DNA from: a virus
IMG/VR virus record: IMGVR_UViG_3300021961_000273
Location: 1 to 36,948 of that record
Length of the DNA: 36,948 nucleotides
Direction: 5' to 3' (one strand)
This document shows, piece by piece, positions 16,144 to 22,036 of this stretch. The number at the start of each line of letters is the position of its first letter. The stretch's first letter is position 1. The position numbers and the translations under genes were made by a program. Below the pieces are notes generated by a model. It saw only the letters and a list, made by a program, of their open reading frames with translations. It had not been told where the DNA came from and ran no database searches.

Positions 16144-16323
16144 GTGTATACCCTGAGGTTATTAGCACCAATTCTTGTATCAATGTGTACAGAGGGTGTG
16201 ACAACTGGTCAAGGTGATTACTGTGTTGTACATGAACCAGCTCCAGTTATCAAATTTTATGAACCTGGAAAGTCCTGCTATGTTGATGGAATTTTCTATC
16301 GTGACTGTGCAGATAAATTATGA
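16144..16323 (+). CDS. Small Cys-containing protein with signal-like N-terminus (59 aa)
   Basis: 59 residues from GTG 16144, which directly follows the previous TAA; the stop overlaps the next ATG (ATGA at 16320). Residues 1-15 (M-Y-T-L-R-L-LAPILVSM-C) look like a short hydrophobic export or lipoprotein-like segment with a Cys at 15. Three further Cys are spread through the polar remainder. It may be membrane-associated or periplasmic. No ATG or strong ribosome site is present, so expression likely depends on translational coupling. Function unknown. Confidence 0.5.
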   Translation: MYTLRLLAPILVSMCTEGVTTGQGDYCVVHEPAPVIKFYEPGKSCYVDGIFYRDCADKL

Positions 16324-16967
16324 GCGAAACTCCAATAACATTTCGCGGATTATCAAATGATGATTGGTATTTTCATTTTAAGTTACCAGATTCCATAATG
16401 GAATATTTGTGGAAACAAATAGAAGTAGCAAAAAATGAAAATACTGACTTTAGGTCAGAATTAGCTGGATGTATAAGTAAATCTCTTGTATTGAGAGATC
16501 CAGAAAATACAATTATTGATAGAATTTTTTCGCCACTGTATAACAGCCCTCATCGTCCAATTTTTGATGAATGGTCTCTTCGTCACTATCGTACACTTAT
16601 TCCTCAAGGTAAACGCATACCTTCAAATCCTGTATTGGGAAAGTTTTGGGTAAACTTTCAACGAAAATATGAATATAATCCACTACATGATCATGGTGGA
16701 ATGTTTTCGTTTGTAATTTGGATGAAGATACCTTATAAATGGGAAGAAGAAAAAGAATGTAATTGGGTAAAAGGATCAAATTCTCAAGGAACAGTGGGAA
16801 ACTTTATGCTGTTGAGCAATGATCTTAGAATGGAGACATTTAAAATGAATCCAGATTGCGAAAGTTATATGTTGATATTTCCATCACATACACTTCATTG
16901 CGTTTATCCTTTTTACACTTCAGACGATGAACGTATCTCTATCAGCGGAAACATATTTTTCGAATGA
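16320..16967 (+). CDS. 2OG-Fe(II) oxygenase-like protein
   Basis: 215 residues. The C-terminal half has a jelly-roll signature: FWVNFQRKYEYNPLHDHGGM with H123-D-H125, SFVIWMKIPY, then YMLIFPSHTLHCVYPF (His190 or His193) and ERISISGNIFF (Arg205). This gives the Fe-ligand triad and 2-oxoglutarate-binding Arg of the superfamily. The ATGA overlap couples it to the small Cys protein upstream. A late promoter and the next operon begin directly after it. Substrate unknown; it is one of four oxygenase-like genes in this window. Confidence 0.7.
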   Translation: MSETPITFRGLSNDDWYFHFKLPDSIMEYLWKQIEVAKNENTDFRSELAGCISKSLVLRDPENTIIDRIFSPLYNSPHRPIFDEWSLRHYRTLIPQGKRIPSNPVLGKFWVNFQRKYEYNPLHDHGGMFSFVIWMKIPYKWEEEKECNWVKGSNSQGTVGNFMLLSNDLRMETFKMNPDCESYMLIFPSHTLHCVYPFYTSDDERISISGNIFFE

Positions 16968-16984
16968 AAGGATTATTTCAATTT

Positions 16985-16992
16985 AATAAATA
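16985..16992 (+). promoter_or_regulatory. Late promoter AATAAATA
   Basis: AATAAATA lies 21 bases before the ATG of the first CTS-like head protein gene (17014), in the short gap after the oxygenase. Position and sequence fit a T4-type late promoter and agree with expected late expression of head proteins. Confidence 0.65.
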
Positions 16993-17013
16993 AACCGGTA
17001 CTGCAGCACCAGT

Positions 17014-17304
17014 ATGAAATCTTTTAAACAATTTGACGAAGAAGCAAAATCCTGCTGGAAAGGATATAAGAAAGTGGGCACCAAAATGAAAGGTGGCCGT
17101 CTTGTCAATAATTGTGTCAAGGAACGTGCTGATATGTGGCACCCCGATCCTGAGCAGGATCGCAAACTAGGTGGTCCTGGTGCTAACCAACGTGCTCGTG
17201 AAGATAGAGCAGCGTCTCAAAAAAAGAAACCTGATTATAGTAATAGATTGAAACCAGGAGAATCCTATATGGATTTTGCTAAACGTAAGAAATCTGGATC
17301 ATGA
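17014..17304 (+). CDS. Basic protein with capsid-targeting-like leader 1
   Basis: 96 residues. The N-terminus MKSFKQFDEEA resembles the T4 capsid-targeting sequence of internal proteins (IPIII begins MKTYQEFIAEA), which the prohead protease gp21 removes after the Glu. It is followed by a small basic domain, CWKGYKKVGTKMKGGRLVNNCVKE (two Cys), and a Lys/Arg-rich tail, as expected for a DNA-packing internal or ejected head protein. A late promoter precedes it. The next gene starts within its stop (ATGA) and carries the same type of leader. Role inferred; the small Cys domain is common in marine phages. Confidence 0.7.
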   Translation: MKSFKQFDEEAKSCWKGYKKVGTKMKGGRLVNNCVKERADMWHPDPEQDRKLGGPGANQRAREDRAASQKKKPDYSNRLKPGESYMDFAKRKKSGS

Positions 17305-17612
17305 AAAAATTTGGGGAATTTATAATTGAAGCGAACAAGAGTGGTGATTCTTCTCTGCGTGACTGGTTTAGCAAGAGTCGCTCTTCTGATGGCACCCCTG
17401 GTTGGGTTCAAATTGGTGGCCCCTATGCAGGGAAACCATGCGCCAAACAACCTGGACAAAAATCAAAACCCAAGTGCGGTTCAAGTAAAATGAAGCGCAA
17501 TCTTGATCGAGATGAGGAAGAAGTAGCTTTCAATAGAAAGCAAAGAAAAGATCCCAATCCAAACAGAAAAGGTAAAGCAATCAACGTTTCTACTGAAGGT
17601 AAAAAGAAATGA
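17301..17612 (+). CDS. Basic protein with capsid-targeting-like leader 2
   Basis: 103 residues starting MKKFGEFIIEA, again like the T4 internal-protein leader with a (L/I)-x-E processing motif (IIE before A11). The body contains GWVQIGGPYAGKPCAKQPG and K-P-KCGSSKMKR, then a long Lys/Arg/Asn-rich region with R-K-D-P-N-P-N-R. The DGTPGWVQ...PCAKQPGQ...PKC block looks like a small two-Cys domain often seen in marine phage proteins. ATGA overlaps at both ends make it the middle of three such genes. A packaged internal head protein is the leading idea. Confidence 0.7.
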   Translation: MKKFGEFIIEANKSGDSSLRDWFSKSRSSDGTPGWVQIGGPYAGKPCAKQPGQKSKPKCGSSKMKRNLDRDEEEVAFNRKQRKDPNPNRKGKAINVSTEGKKK

Positions 17613-18376
17613 AATCATTTAAATCGTTTGTGGTAGAAGCGATGGATCGCGAATACCGCAGAGAATTTGCTAGAGAGCGTCGTACAGAAAGAGAGGCGCA
17701 AGAGAAGCATGTAAAGTCAGGAATTGGTGCGAAGAAGAAAGGACCTAAACTGAGTACAACTAAGAGATCAGCATCTGCTGGTAAAGACTATGCTAATAGT
17801 CAGATGAGCAGTATTGCACTTCATGACAAAGCTTCTAAAAAGAGAGGTCATACTACAGGCAATCCCTTCCCAGAAGAATATCAGTACGAAGAGTGTGGAT
17901 GCGAGCACGAAGAAGATGAAAAGGAAGAGACTAAGAAGGTAAAGCGTAGACCTATGGGTGGATCTGCCGCAAAGCCTGGTCCTAATAACAACTATGTAAA
18001 ACCTATGGGAGAGTCCACCATTGTGCATAAGATGGGTGGTGTCGTGATGGGTAAAACTCGAACCGATGACGGTAAGGACACCGTTCAGGTTGATGATGCG
18101 CCCGTTAGCAAAAGCACCCATGATTTTATGAAAAAGAAAGGGATGACAAAGGTTGATTCGAGCGGTAAACCAACCTCTGATACAGACTATGCGGAAAGAA
18201 AAGCAGCAGGTCTAAAAACTGTAAAGAAAGTAGATGAAGCAGCGGGTGAAAAGGATGCCTGCTATAAGAAGGTAAAGTCAAAATATGATGTTTGGCCTTC
18301 TGCCTATGCCTCTGGTGCTCTAGTAAAGTGCCGTAAGGTTGGTGCTGCTAACTGGGGCAACAAAAAGAAAAAGTAA
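17609..18376 (+). CDS. Basic protein with capsid-targeting-like leader 3
   Basis: 255 residues starting MKSFKSFVVEA, with a predicted gp21-type cut after VVE. A charged low-complexity middle (EEYQYEECGCEHEEDEKEE then KKVKRRPMGG) is followed by VDEAAGEKDACYKKVK and a C-terminal domain YDVWPSAYASGALVKCRKVGAANWG, a small two-Cys basic domain I have seen in many cyanophage proteins. The internal VDEA is another possible maturation site. Predicted overall very basic. Likely packaged in the head with the two preceding proteins. Inference from leader, composition and operon; no experiment known to me. Confidence 0.7.
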   Translation: MKSFKSFVVEAMDREYRREFARERRTEREAQEKHVKSGIGAKKKGPKLSTTKRSASAGKDYANSQMSSIALHDKASKKRGHTTGNPFPEEYQYEECGCEHEEDEKEETKKVKRRPMGGSAAKPGPNNNYVKPMGESTIVHKMGGVVMGKTRTDDGKDTVQVDDAPVSKSTHDFMKKKGMTKVDSSGKPTSDTDYAERKAAGLKTVKKVDEAAGEKDACYKKVKSKYDVWPSAYASGALVKCRKVGAANWGNKKKK

Positions 18377-18391
18377 ACTCTGAATTTTGTT

Positions 18392-18703
18392 ATGAAAAAG
18401 TATAAGACTGAAGATTACTTCTCCGTAATTGAAACAAAGACTGGTAGAAAGATTTGCGACTGTGGTATTGAGCAAGATGCTCTTGCCATGGTCGCTTTTG
18501 ATCCACAAAATAGAACGATTACTAGAAACCAATTCTTAGCTGGTCAGGTTATTGATGTTGAAATGCCAAAAGCACTTCCCACTACCAATATTGTACCTTC
18601 TGCTCCTAAGGAATATCTTGACTCAATGTACCCCGAGATTCCAGAAGATACTGTTGAACCGTTGGTTCTCCCTGAAAGTCAGTTACAACCCTTAAATTTG
18701 TAA
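18392..18703 (+). CDS. Conserved cyanophage hypothetical protein (103 aa)
   Basis: 103 residues. The N-terminal half (MKKYKTEDYFSVIETKTGRK-type start, then CDCGIEQDALAMVAFDP) looks like a small alpha/beta domain; the C-terminal half is Pro/Glu-rich and probably extended. No catalytic motif is visible. It starts 15 bases after the third head-protein gene, so it may share that late transcript. Its stop codon lies inside the NtcA-type palindrome at 18697-18716, marking the border to the next unit. Confidence 0.65.
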   Translation: MKKYKTEDYFSVIETKTGRKICDCGIEQDALAMVAFDPQNRTITRNQFLAGQVIDVEMPKALPTTNIVPSAPKEYLDSMYPEIPEDTVEPLVLPESQLQPLNL

Positions 18704-18716
18704 CTCAAGTTACAAA
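18697..18716 (+). promoter_or_regulatory. NtcA-type operator palindrome
   Basis: A perfect palindrome with 8-base arms: TTTGTAAC, spacer TCAA, GTTACAAA. Its core is GTA-N8-TAC, the consensus of NtcA, the cyanobacterial 2-oxoglutarate-responsive nitrogen regulator. It is centred near -50 relative to the promoter at 18722-18750, about one helical turn further upstream than the classical -41.5. Confidence 0.6.
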
Positions 18717-18721
18717 ACTAC

Positions 18722-18750
18722 TTGACTATATACTGTTAGTAGACTATAAT
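18722..18750 (+). promoter_or_regulatory. Sigma-70 promoter (TTGACT-17-TATAAT)
   Basis: TTGACT (18722-18727) and a perfect TATAAT (18745-18750) are separated by 17 bases. Transcription would begin near 18757, exactly at the 5' edge of the riboswitch-like RNA. As a host-type early promoter it contrasts with the late elements around it. Confidence 0.9.
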
Positions 18751-18757
18751 AGTCTTG

Positions 18758-18822
18758 TCGTTCATTCGCTATTTTCGAACAGCGAACGCAAGTAAGCCGA
18801 CTCGGAACGGATCGTTCATCTA
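18758..18822 (+). promoter_or_regulatory. Downstream-peptide/glnA-type glutamine riboswitch
   Basis: The order matches the glutamine-binding aptamer: P1 5' strand CGTTC plus A (18759-18764), stem TTCGCT/AGCGAA (18765-18770, 18781-18786), CGCAAGTAAG (18787-18796) like the conserved CGGAAGTAGG, and P1 3' strand GAACG (18805-18809). Downstream, GAACG can instead pair with CGTTC at 18813-18817, and GTTC/GAAC (18814-18817, 18825-18828) encloses the ATG at 18822, giving an expression platform. Such RNAs occur in cyanobacteria and cyanophages before short ORFs, as here. Assigned from memory of the consensus. Confidence 0.7.
18786..18812 (+). repeat. Aptamer 3' half, copy 1 of imperfect repeat
   Basis: The 3' half of the riboswitch (ACGCAAGTAAGCCGACT then GGAACGGAT) recurs at 18961-18988 as ACGCAAAAGCCGACT then GGAACGGGAT, with a 2-base deletion and small insertions. 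Confidence 0.5.
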
Positions 18823-18977
18823 TGGAACAGATTTTCTTAACCTGCTTACAGGCACAACTACTAATTAGTAGAGTCAACGCCAGTACTTTAATTATAGATC
18901 ATCAAAAAAATGATCTCGTGTGGGAAGTTAAGCAAGTTACAAAGAAAGGTTGTTTCACAGACGCAAAAGCCGACTGA
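18822..18977 (+). CDS. Riboswitch-controlled microprotein (51 aa)
   Basis: 51 residues from ATG 18822, the first ORF after the riboswitch and in its expected position. The N-terminus is M-E-Q-I-F-L-T-C-LQAQLLISRVN, the middle contains NDLVWEVKQVT, and the C-terminus is KKGCFTDAKAD. It looks like a small helical/beta soluble protein with two Cys. No catalytic or membrane feature. Short ORFs in this location define the Downstream-peptide RNA class; their function is unknown. Glutamine control suggests a nitrogen-related task in the infected host. Confidence 0.7.
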   Translation: MEQIFLTCLQAQLLISRVNASTLIIDHQKNDLVWEVKQVTKKGCFTDAKAD

Positions 18978-18988
18978 AGGAACGGGAT
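18961..18988 (+). repeat. Aptamer 3' half-like sequence, copy 2
   Basis: Imperfect copy of 18786-18812 covering the last codons and stop of the microprotein gene and 32 bases before the DUF4278-like gene. It lacks a convincing P1 5' strand (GTTTCA at 18954-18959 is the closest), so it may be a relic or chance. Confidence 0.4.
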
Positions 18989-19019
18989 TTAACCATCTCA
19001 TTTCTTTAGGAGTAATCCA

Positions 19020-19166
19020 ATGTCTAAAGTCGTTTATCGTGGTCATGAGTACGATACCGAACATCACAATGCTGAGGTTCTTGCCGAAGCAAAACGTGTT
19101 CGTGAGCAGGAAAACTTTTCCCTTATGTATCGTGGCGTTAAAGTCACTCGTACATTAGTAAAATGA
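19020..19166 (+). CDS. DUF4278-like microprotein (48 aa)
   Basis: 48 residues preceded by an AGGAG ribosome site 7 bases before ATG 19020. The N-terminus MSKVVYRGHEYDTE and the C-terminal LMYRGVKVTR give the two YRG-V/H motifs typical of DUF4278, a small family of cyanobacteria and their phages. The helix between them is Ala/Glu/Arg-rich. Second in the glutamine-riboswitch operon; its stop overlaps the next ATG (ATGA). Function unknown. Confidence 0.7.
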   Translation: MSKVVYRGHEYDTEHHNAEVLAEAKRVREQENFSLMYRGVKVTRTLVK

Positions 19167-19249
19167 TTGCGGTTGTTGCATCAGTTTGTGCTTTTTCAAC
19201 AGCATTCATTCTTCTGATTTATGCTGAAGTTTTATTGCTAGAAAAATGA
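19163..19249 (+). CDS. 28-aa single-pass membrane microprotein
   Basis: 28 residues, almost wholly one hydrophobic helix (IAVVASVCAFSTAFILLIYA) ending in LLLEK. It starts in the ATGA overlap with the DUF4278-like gene and stops 3 bases before the terminator, so it is the third cistron of the riboswitch operon. Size and single helix recall small subunits of photosynthetic complexes, but I see no specific family match. The clean coupling and terminator spacing argue that it is translated. Confidence 0.55.
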   Translation: MIAVVASVCAFSTAFILLIYAEVLLLEK

Positions 19250-19252
19250 TTG

Positions 19253-19277
19253 AGAGGGGTTAAACACCCCTCTTTTT
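19253..19277 (+). terminator. Rho-independent terminator of the riboswitch operon
   Basis: AGAGGGGT (19253-19260) pairs with ACCCCTCT (19266-19273) around a TAAAC loop, followed by a TTTTT run to 19277. It closes the unit from the promoter at 18722. Confidence 0.9.
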
Positions 19278-19282
19278 CTATC

Positions 19283-19289
19283 CTAAATA
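19283..19289 (+). promoter_or_regulatory. Late promoter CTAAATA
   Basis: CTAAATA immediately after the terminator and 23 bases before the ATG at 19313 fits the cyanophage late element. Confidence 0.5.
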
Positions 19290-19300
19290 TTTTTGGACGC

Positions 19301-19309
19301 GGGGGGGGG
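19301..19309 (+). repeat. G9 homopolymer at the ribosome-binding position
   Basis: Nine consecutive G immediately before TAC-ATG at 19313. It occupies the Shine-Dalgarno position and its length may vary between genomes or by sequencing error. Confidence 0.7.
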
Positions 19310-19312
19310 TAC

Positions 19313-19552
19313 ATGAAAGATCTTTCCAATAAAAAGGCGGCTAAAAAACTGATCAAACGGTTTAAGAAACACCCAGACTGGTATACCCAAGAAGAGGTGT
19401 TATATGCTAAAATGGTGAGAAGATCAATTAAACGTAATGAGGGAGAGAAGTGTGTTAGAGAATGTGAAACTGGTCAGTGTAACCCCGGATGCGGAGCAGA
19501 CGATGGGGTATGTTGCGAGAGTATCAAATCCAGCGAACCAGGAGAATCCTGA
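19313..19552 (+). CDS. Small basic protein overlapping thyX
   Basis: 79 residues from ATG 19313. The first 43 residues are strongly basic and helical ([19 protein letters not shown], then [15 protein letters not shown]). The last 35 are Cys-rich and lie entirely inside thyX in another frame (about 100 bases of overlap), so they are probably constrained by thyX rather than independently functional. No known family. The late element and G9 tract precede it. It may bind nucleic acid, judged only by charge. Confidence 0.5.
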   Translation: MKDLSNKKAAKKLIKRFKKHPDWYTQEEVLYAKMVRRSIKRNEGEKCVRECETGQCNPGCGADDGVCCESIKSSEPGES

Positions 19553-20093
19553 TTATTCTAAACTTCTCGCATACTGCATCAAGCATAATCATTGGAGTGT
19601 TTTCGAGCAAGCACATATGACCCTAGAGATTGAAACATCTAGGGCAATCGCGGCTCAAATTCTCCGGCACCGTTCGTTCACATATCAAGAGTTTTCGCAA
19701 AGATATGCGGATAGTTCGATGCTATCGAACTATATTCCTGTTCCTGATCTTCGTAGGCAAGATACCAAGAATCGTCAGAACTCTATTGACGATATTGGCG
19801 AATATGAAAAACTTGGTCTTCAAGGTAAGATTCAGGAACTCTTTGATCAGAGCATGAGTCTTTACAAACAACTTCTTGCTCATGGAGTTGCAAAAGAATG
19901 TGCTAGAATGGTGCTTCCTCTGGCAACACCAACCAGAATTTATATGACCGGTTCATGCAGGTCATGGATACATTATATCTCTCTGAGATCTGCTAACGGA
20001 ACTCAGAAAGAACATATGGATATTGCTAACATGTGCAAAGAAATCTTTGTGGAGCAGTTTCCAACTTGTGCCAAAGCTTTGGAGTGGAATTGA
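19452..20093 (+). CDS. thyX: Flavin-dependent thymidylate synthase ThyX
   Basis: 213 residues from GTG 19452, chosen because AGGGAGAG lies just upstream and [15 protein letters not shown] gives the normal ThyX N-terminus; ATG 19437 would add five residues without a ribosome site. The signature [13 protein letters not shown] (72-84) is the FAD/dUMP-binding ThyX motif. The enzyme makes dTMP from dUMP with methylene-tetrahydrofolate and NADPH. Common in cyanophages, where it supports phage DNA synthesis. It overlaps the next gene by one base (TGATG). Confidence 0.95.
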   Translation: MLENVKLVSVTPDAEQTMGYVARVSNPANQENPDYSKLLAYCIKHNHWSVFEQAHMTLEIETSRAIAAQILRHRSFTYQEFSQRYADSSMLSNYIPVPDLRRQDTKNRQNSIDDIGEYEKLGLQGKIQELFDQSMSLYKQLLAHGVAKECARMVLPLATPTRIYMTGSCRSWIHYISLRSANGTQKEHMDIANMCKEIFVEQFPTCAKALEWN

Positions 20094-20341
20094 TGGCTAC
20101 ATATCCTGTAGTAAATACAAAAACTGGAGAACAGAAAGAAGTTGTACTGAGTGTACACGACTGGGAACAGTGGAAAACGGATAATCCAGACTGGACGAGA
20201 GACTGGTCTGATCCATCTACTTGCCCATCACCGGGTGAAGTTGGAGAGTGGCGAGACAAACTTGTCGCTAAAAACCCTGGGTGGAATGATGTCCTCGCAA
20301 AGGCATCGGCTGCACCAGGATCACGAGTCAAAAAGATCTGA
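20093..20341 (+). CDS. Conserved hypothetical phage protein (82 aa)
   Basis: 82 residues from ATG 20093, overlapping the thyX stop by one base. The motif series YPVVNTKTGEQKE, WEQWKTDNPDW, RDWSDPST, GEWRDKLVAKNPGWNDVL and PGSRVKKI recurs in T4-like marine phages. It resembles the C-terminal part of FmdB-like small proteins but has no Cys zinc ribbon. No function is known to me. It lies between thyX and phoH in the replication/nucleotide module. Confidence 0.7.
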   Translation: MATYPVVNTKTGEQKEVVLSVHDWEQWKTDNPDWTRDWSDPSTCPSPGEVGEWRDKLVAKNPGWNDVLAKASAAPGSRVKKI

Positions 20342-20346
20342 TTTTT

Positions 20347-21099
20347 ATGCCAAGAAGAAAGTCATCGGCCAACAATGTTGGTGTAGGTCTCACTATCAAA
20401 TCGCAAAAAAGAAAGAAACCTCTTAATGCGGATTTGCTTACGGATATTAATCCATTAACAGAGAATCAAATCAAACTGTTTGATTCTTATAAGAAGGGTA
20501 AAAACCTTTTTGCATATGGAGCCGCAGGAACAGGAAAGACATTTGTCGTCCTGTTTAATGCACTCAGAGAGGTATTGAGCGAGGATACACCATACAATAA
20601 GATCTACATTGTTCGCTCTCTTGTTTCTACTAGAGAGATTGGTTTCCTTCCTGGGGACCACGAAGACAAGTCTTCTTTATACCAGATTCCTTATAAGAAC
20701 ATGGTGAAGTACATGTTCGAGATGCCTTCGGACTCTGATTTTGAAATGTTGTATGGTAATCTTAAGCAACAAGAGACTATTAGCTTTTGGTCTACTTCTT
20801 TTATCCGTGGAACTACTATTGACGATGCGATTATCATCGTTGATGAATGTCAGAACTTGAATTTTCACGAACTTGATAGTATAATTACTCGTGTAGGTGA
20901 GAACGCCAAGATTATGTTCTGTGGTGATGCTCGCCAATCTGATCTTATTAAAACCCATGAAAAGAATGGAATCCTAGATTTCGTTCGCATCATTCAGCAA
21001 ATGGAATCTTTTGATCTTATTGAATTTGGTGTTGAGGACATTGTGAGATCTGGGCTCGTTAAAGAGTACCTAGTACATAAAATTGCTCTTGGTTTTTGA
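20347..21099 (+). CDS. phoH: PhoH-like ATPase
   Basis: 250 residues. Walker A GAAGTGKT (58-65) and Walker B AIIIVDECQN (161-170) place it in the PhoH family, followed by the FCGDARQSDL segment (191-200) typical of PhoH. PhoH proteins are ATPases linked to RNA metabolism and, by name, phosphate starvation; their role in phage infection is unsettled, though they are very common in marine phages. The start follows the previous stop by 5 bases and its TGA overlaps the next ATG. Confidence 0.9.
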   Translation: MPRRKSSANNVGVGLTIKSQKRKKPLNADLLTDINPLTENQIKLFDSYKKGKNLFAYGAAGTGKTFVVLFNALREVLSEDTPYNKIYIVRSLVSTREIGFLPGDHEDKSSLYQIPYKNMVKYMFEMPSDSDFEMLYGNLKQQETISFWSTSFIRGTTIDDAIIIVDECQNLNFHELDSIITRVGENAKIMFCGDARQSDLIKTHEKNGILDFVRIIQQMESFDLIEFGVEDIVRSGLVKEYLVHKIALGF

Positions 21100-21767
21100 T
21101 GTTTAAGCACCACGATATTGATCTTCCTGATATTTCGCGAACAACGATTGAAGGTAAAAGATTTTACAAAATCAATAATATAGAGAAACTATTCATCTCT
21201 ATTACTACGATTACCTCTTTCATTACTGCACCTAAATTCGCTTCTTGGCGTAATAAAGTGGGTGAAGAAGAAGCGAATAAGATTACCGCAAAGGCCACAA
21301 GTCGCGGTACAGATATGCACACTCTCACTGAGCATTATCTGAAGAACGAAGATCTACCTTCGGTGCAACCAATTTCAGAGTTATTATTCAAGATCTCCAA
21401 ACCAACTCTAGATAGAATTGATAATATCTACTGTCTAGAGTCTGGTCTTTACAGTGACGTTCTTGGTATTGCTGGAACTGTTGACTGTATTGCAGAGTTT
21501 GATGGTGAACTTGCTGTAATCGATTTCAAGACATCATCTAAACCCAAAAAGAGAGAGTGGATTGATCATTATTTCGTTCAGTGTGCAGCCTATGCCTGCA
21601 TGTTTTACGAATTGACTAATATGCCCGTTAAGAAGTTCGTCATTCTGATGGCTTGCGAGGACGGTGAATGCGTTGTTTATGAGGAATATGACAAGAAAAA
21701 ATACATTGGAATGCTATCTCGATACATCAGAAACTTTGTTGAACATAATCTTTCCAACTATGGATAA
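21099..21767 (+). CDS. PD-(D/E)XK exonuclease (RecB/MGME1-like)
   Basis: 222 residues from ATG 21099 (a TTG one codon earlier is not needed). RecB-like nuclease order: SRGTDMHTLTEHY with His74/His79 near the active site, then GIAGTVDCIAEFDGELAVIDFKTS containing Asp129 and Asp142-x-Lys144, and the Q161-x-x-x-Y165 motif (QCAAYA). The family includes Cas4/AddB-like and mitochondrial genome maintenance exonucleases; here it likely processes DNA ends in replication or recombination. It overlaps both PhoH and gp33. Confidence 0.85.
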   Translation: MFKHHDIDLPDISRTTIEGKRFYKINNIEKLFISITTITSFITAPKFASWRNKVGEEEANKITAKATSRGTDMHTLTEHYLKNEDLPSVQPISELLFKISKPTLDRIDNIYCLESGLYSDVLGIAGTVDCIAEFDGELAVIDFKTSSKPKKREWIDHYFVQCAAYACMFYELTNMPVKKFVILMACEDGECVVYEEYDKKKYIGMLSRYIRNFVEHNLSNYG

Positions 21768-22014
21768 TGAATTACAGGCGGAGATCGCCAAAAAATTTCT
21801 AACTCCAGAGAAGTTTGCAGTTGCAATCGAAAAGATTGTGAAAGAGAATGGTGGCAATTATATTGATGCTATCGTGCTGTACTGTGAGATAAACAATATC
21901 GAGATCGACACGATTCCTAAACTCATCTCAAAACCTCTCAAAGAGAAGTTGAAACGAGATGCAATCGAACTAAACTTCATGAAAAAGACTACTAGAGCTC
22001 GACTACCATTGTAA
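21760..22014 (+). CDS. gp33: Late transcription accessory protein gp33
   Basis: 84 residues from ATG 21760, overlapping the exonuclease gene by 8 bases. FAVAIEKIVKENGGNYIDAIVLYCEINNIEID aligns with T4 gp33 (FIIEKMVEEFGMSYLEATTAFLEENSIPE), and KLISKPLKEKLKRDAIELNFM with FIPSGIIEKIQSEAIDENLL. gp33 binds RNA polymerase beta flap and works with the sigma-like gp55 and clamp gp45 at late promoters such as those in this window. It is shorter than T4 gp33 (112) at the N-terminus. Confidence 0.85.
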   Translation: MDNELQAEIAKKFLTPEKFAVAIEKIVKENGGNYIDAIVLYCEINNIEIDTIPKLISKPLKEKLKRDAIELNFMKKTTRARLPL

Positions 22015-22021
22015 CTAAATA
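22015..22021 (+). promoter_or_regulatory. Possible late promoter CTAAATA
   Basis: CTAAATA begins directly after the gp33 stop codon and 15 bases before the ATG at 22037. It fits the late element, but the leader would be very short. Confidence 0.4.
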
Positions 22022-22036
22022 TTGGAAAAAAGTGAG

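Noticed and set aside
18751-18822. tRNA-like fold in the stem-loop region
   Set aside because: No acceptor/CCA or T-loop pattern; the pairing matches the glutamine aptamer better.
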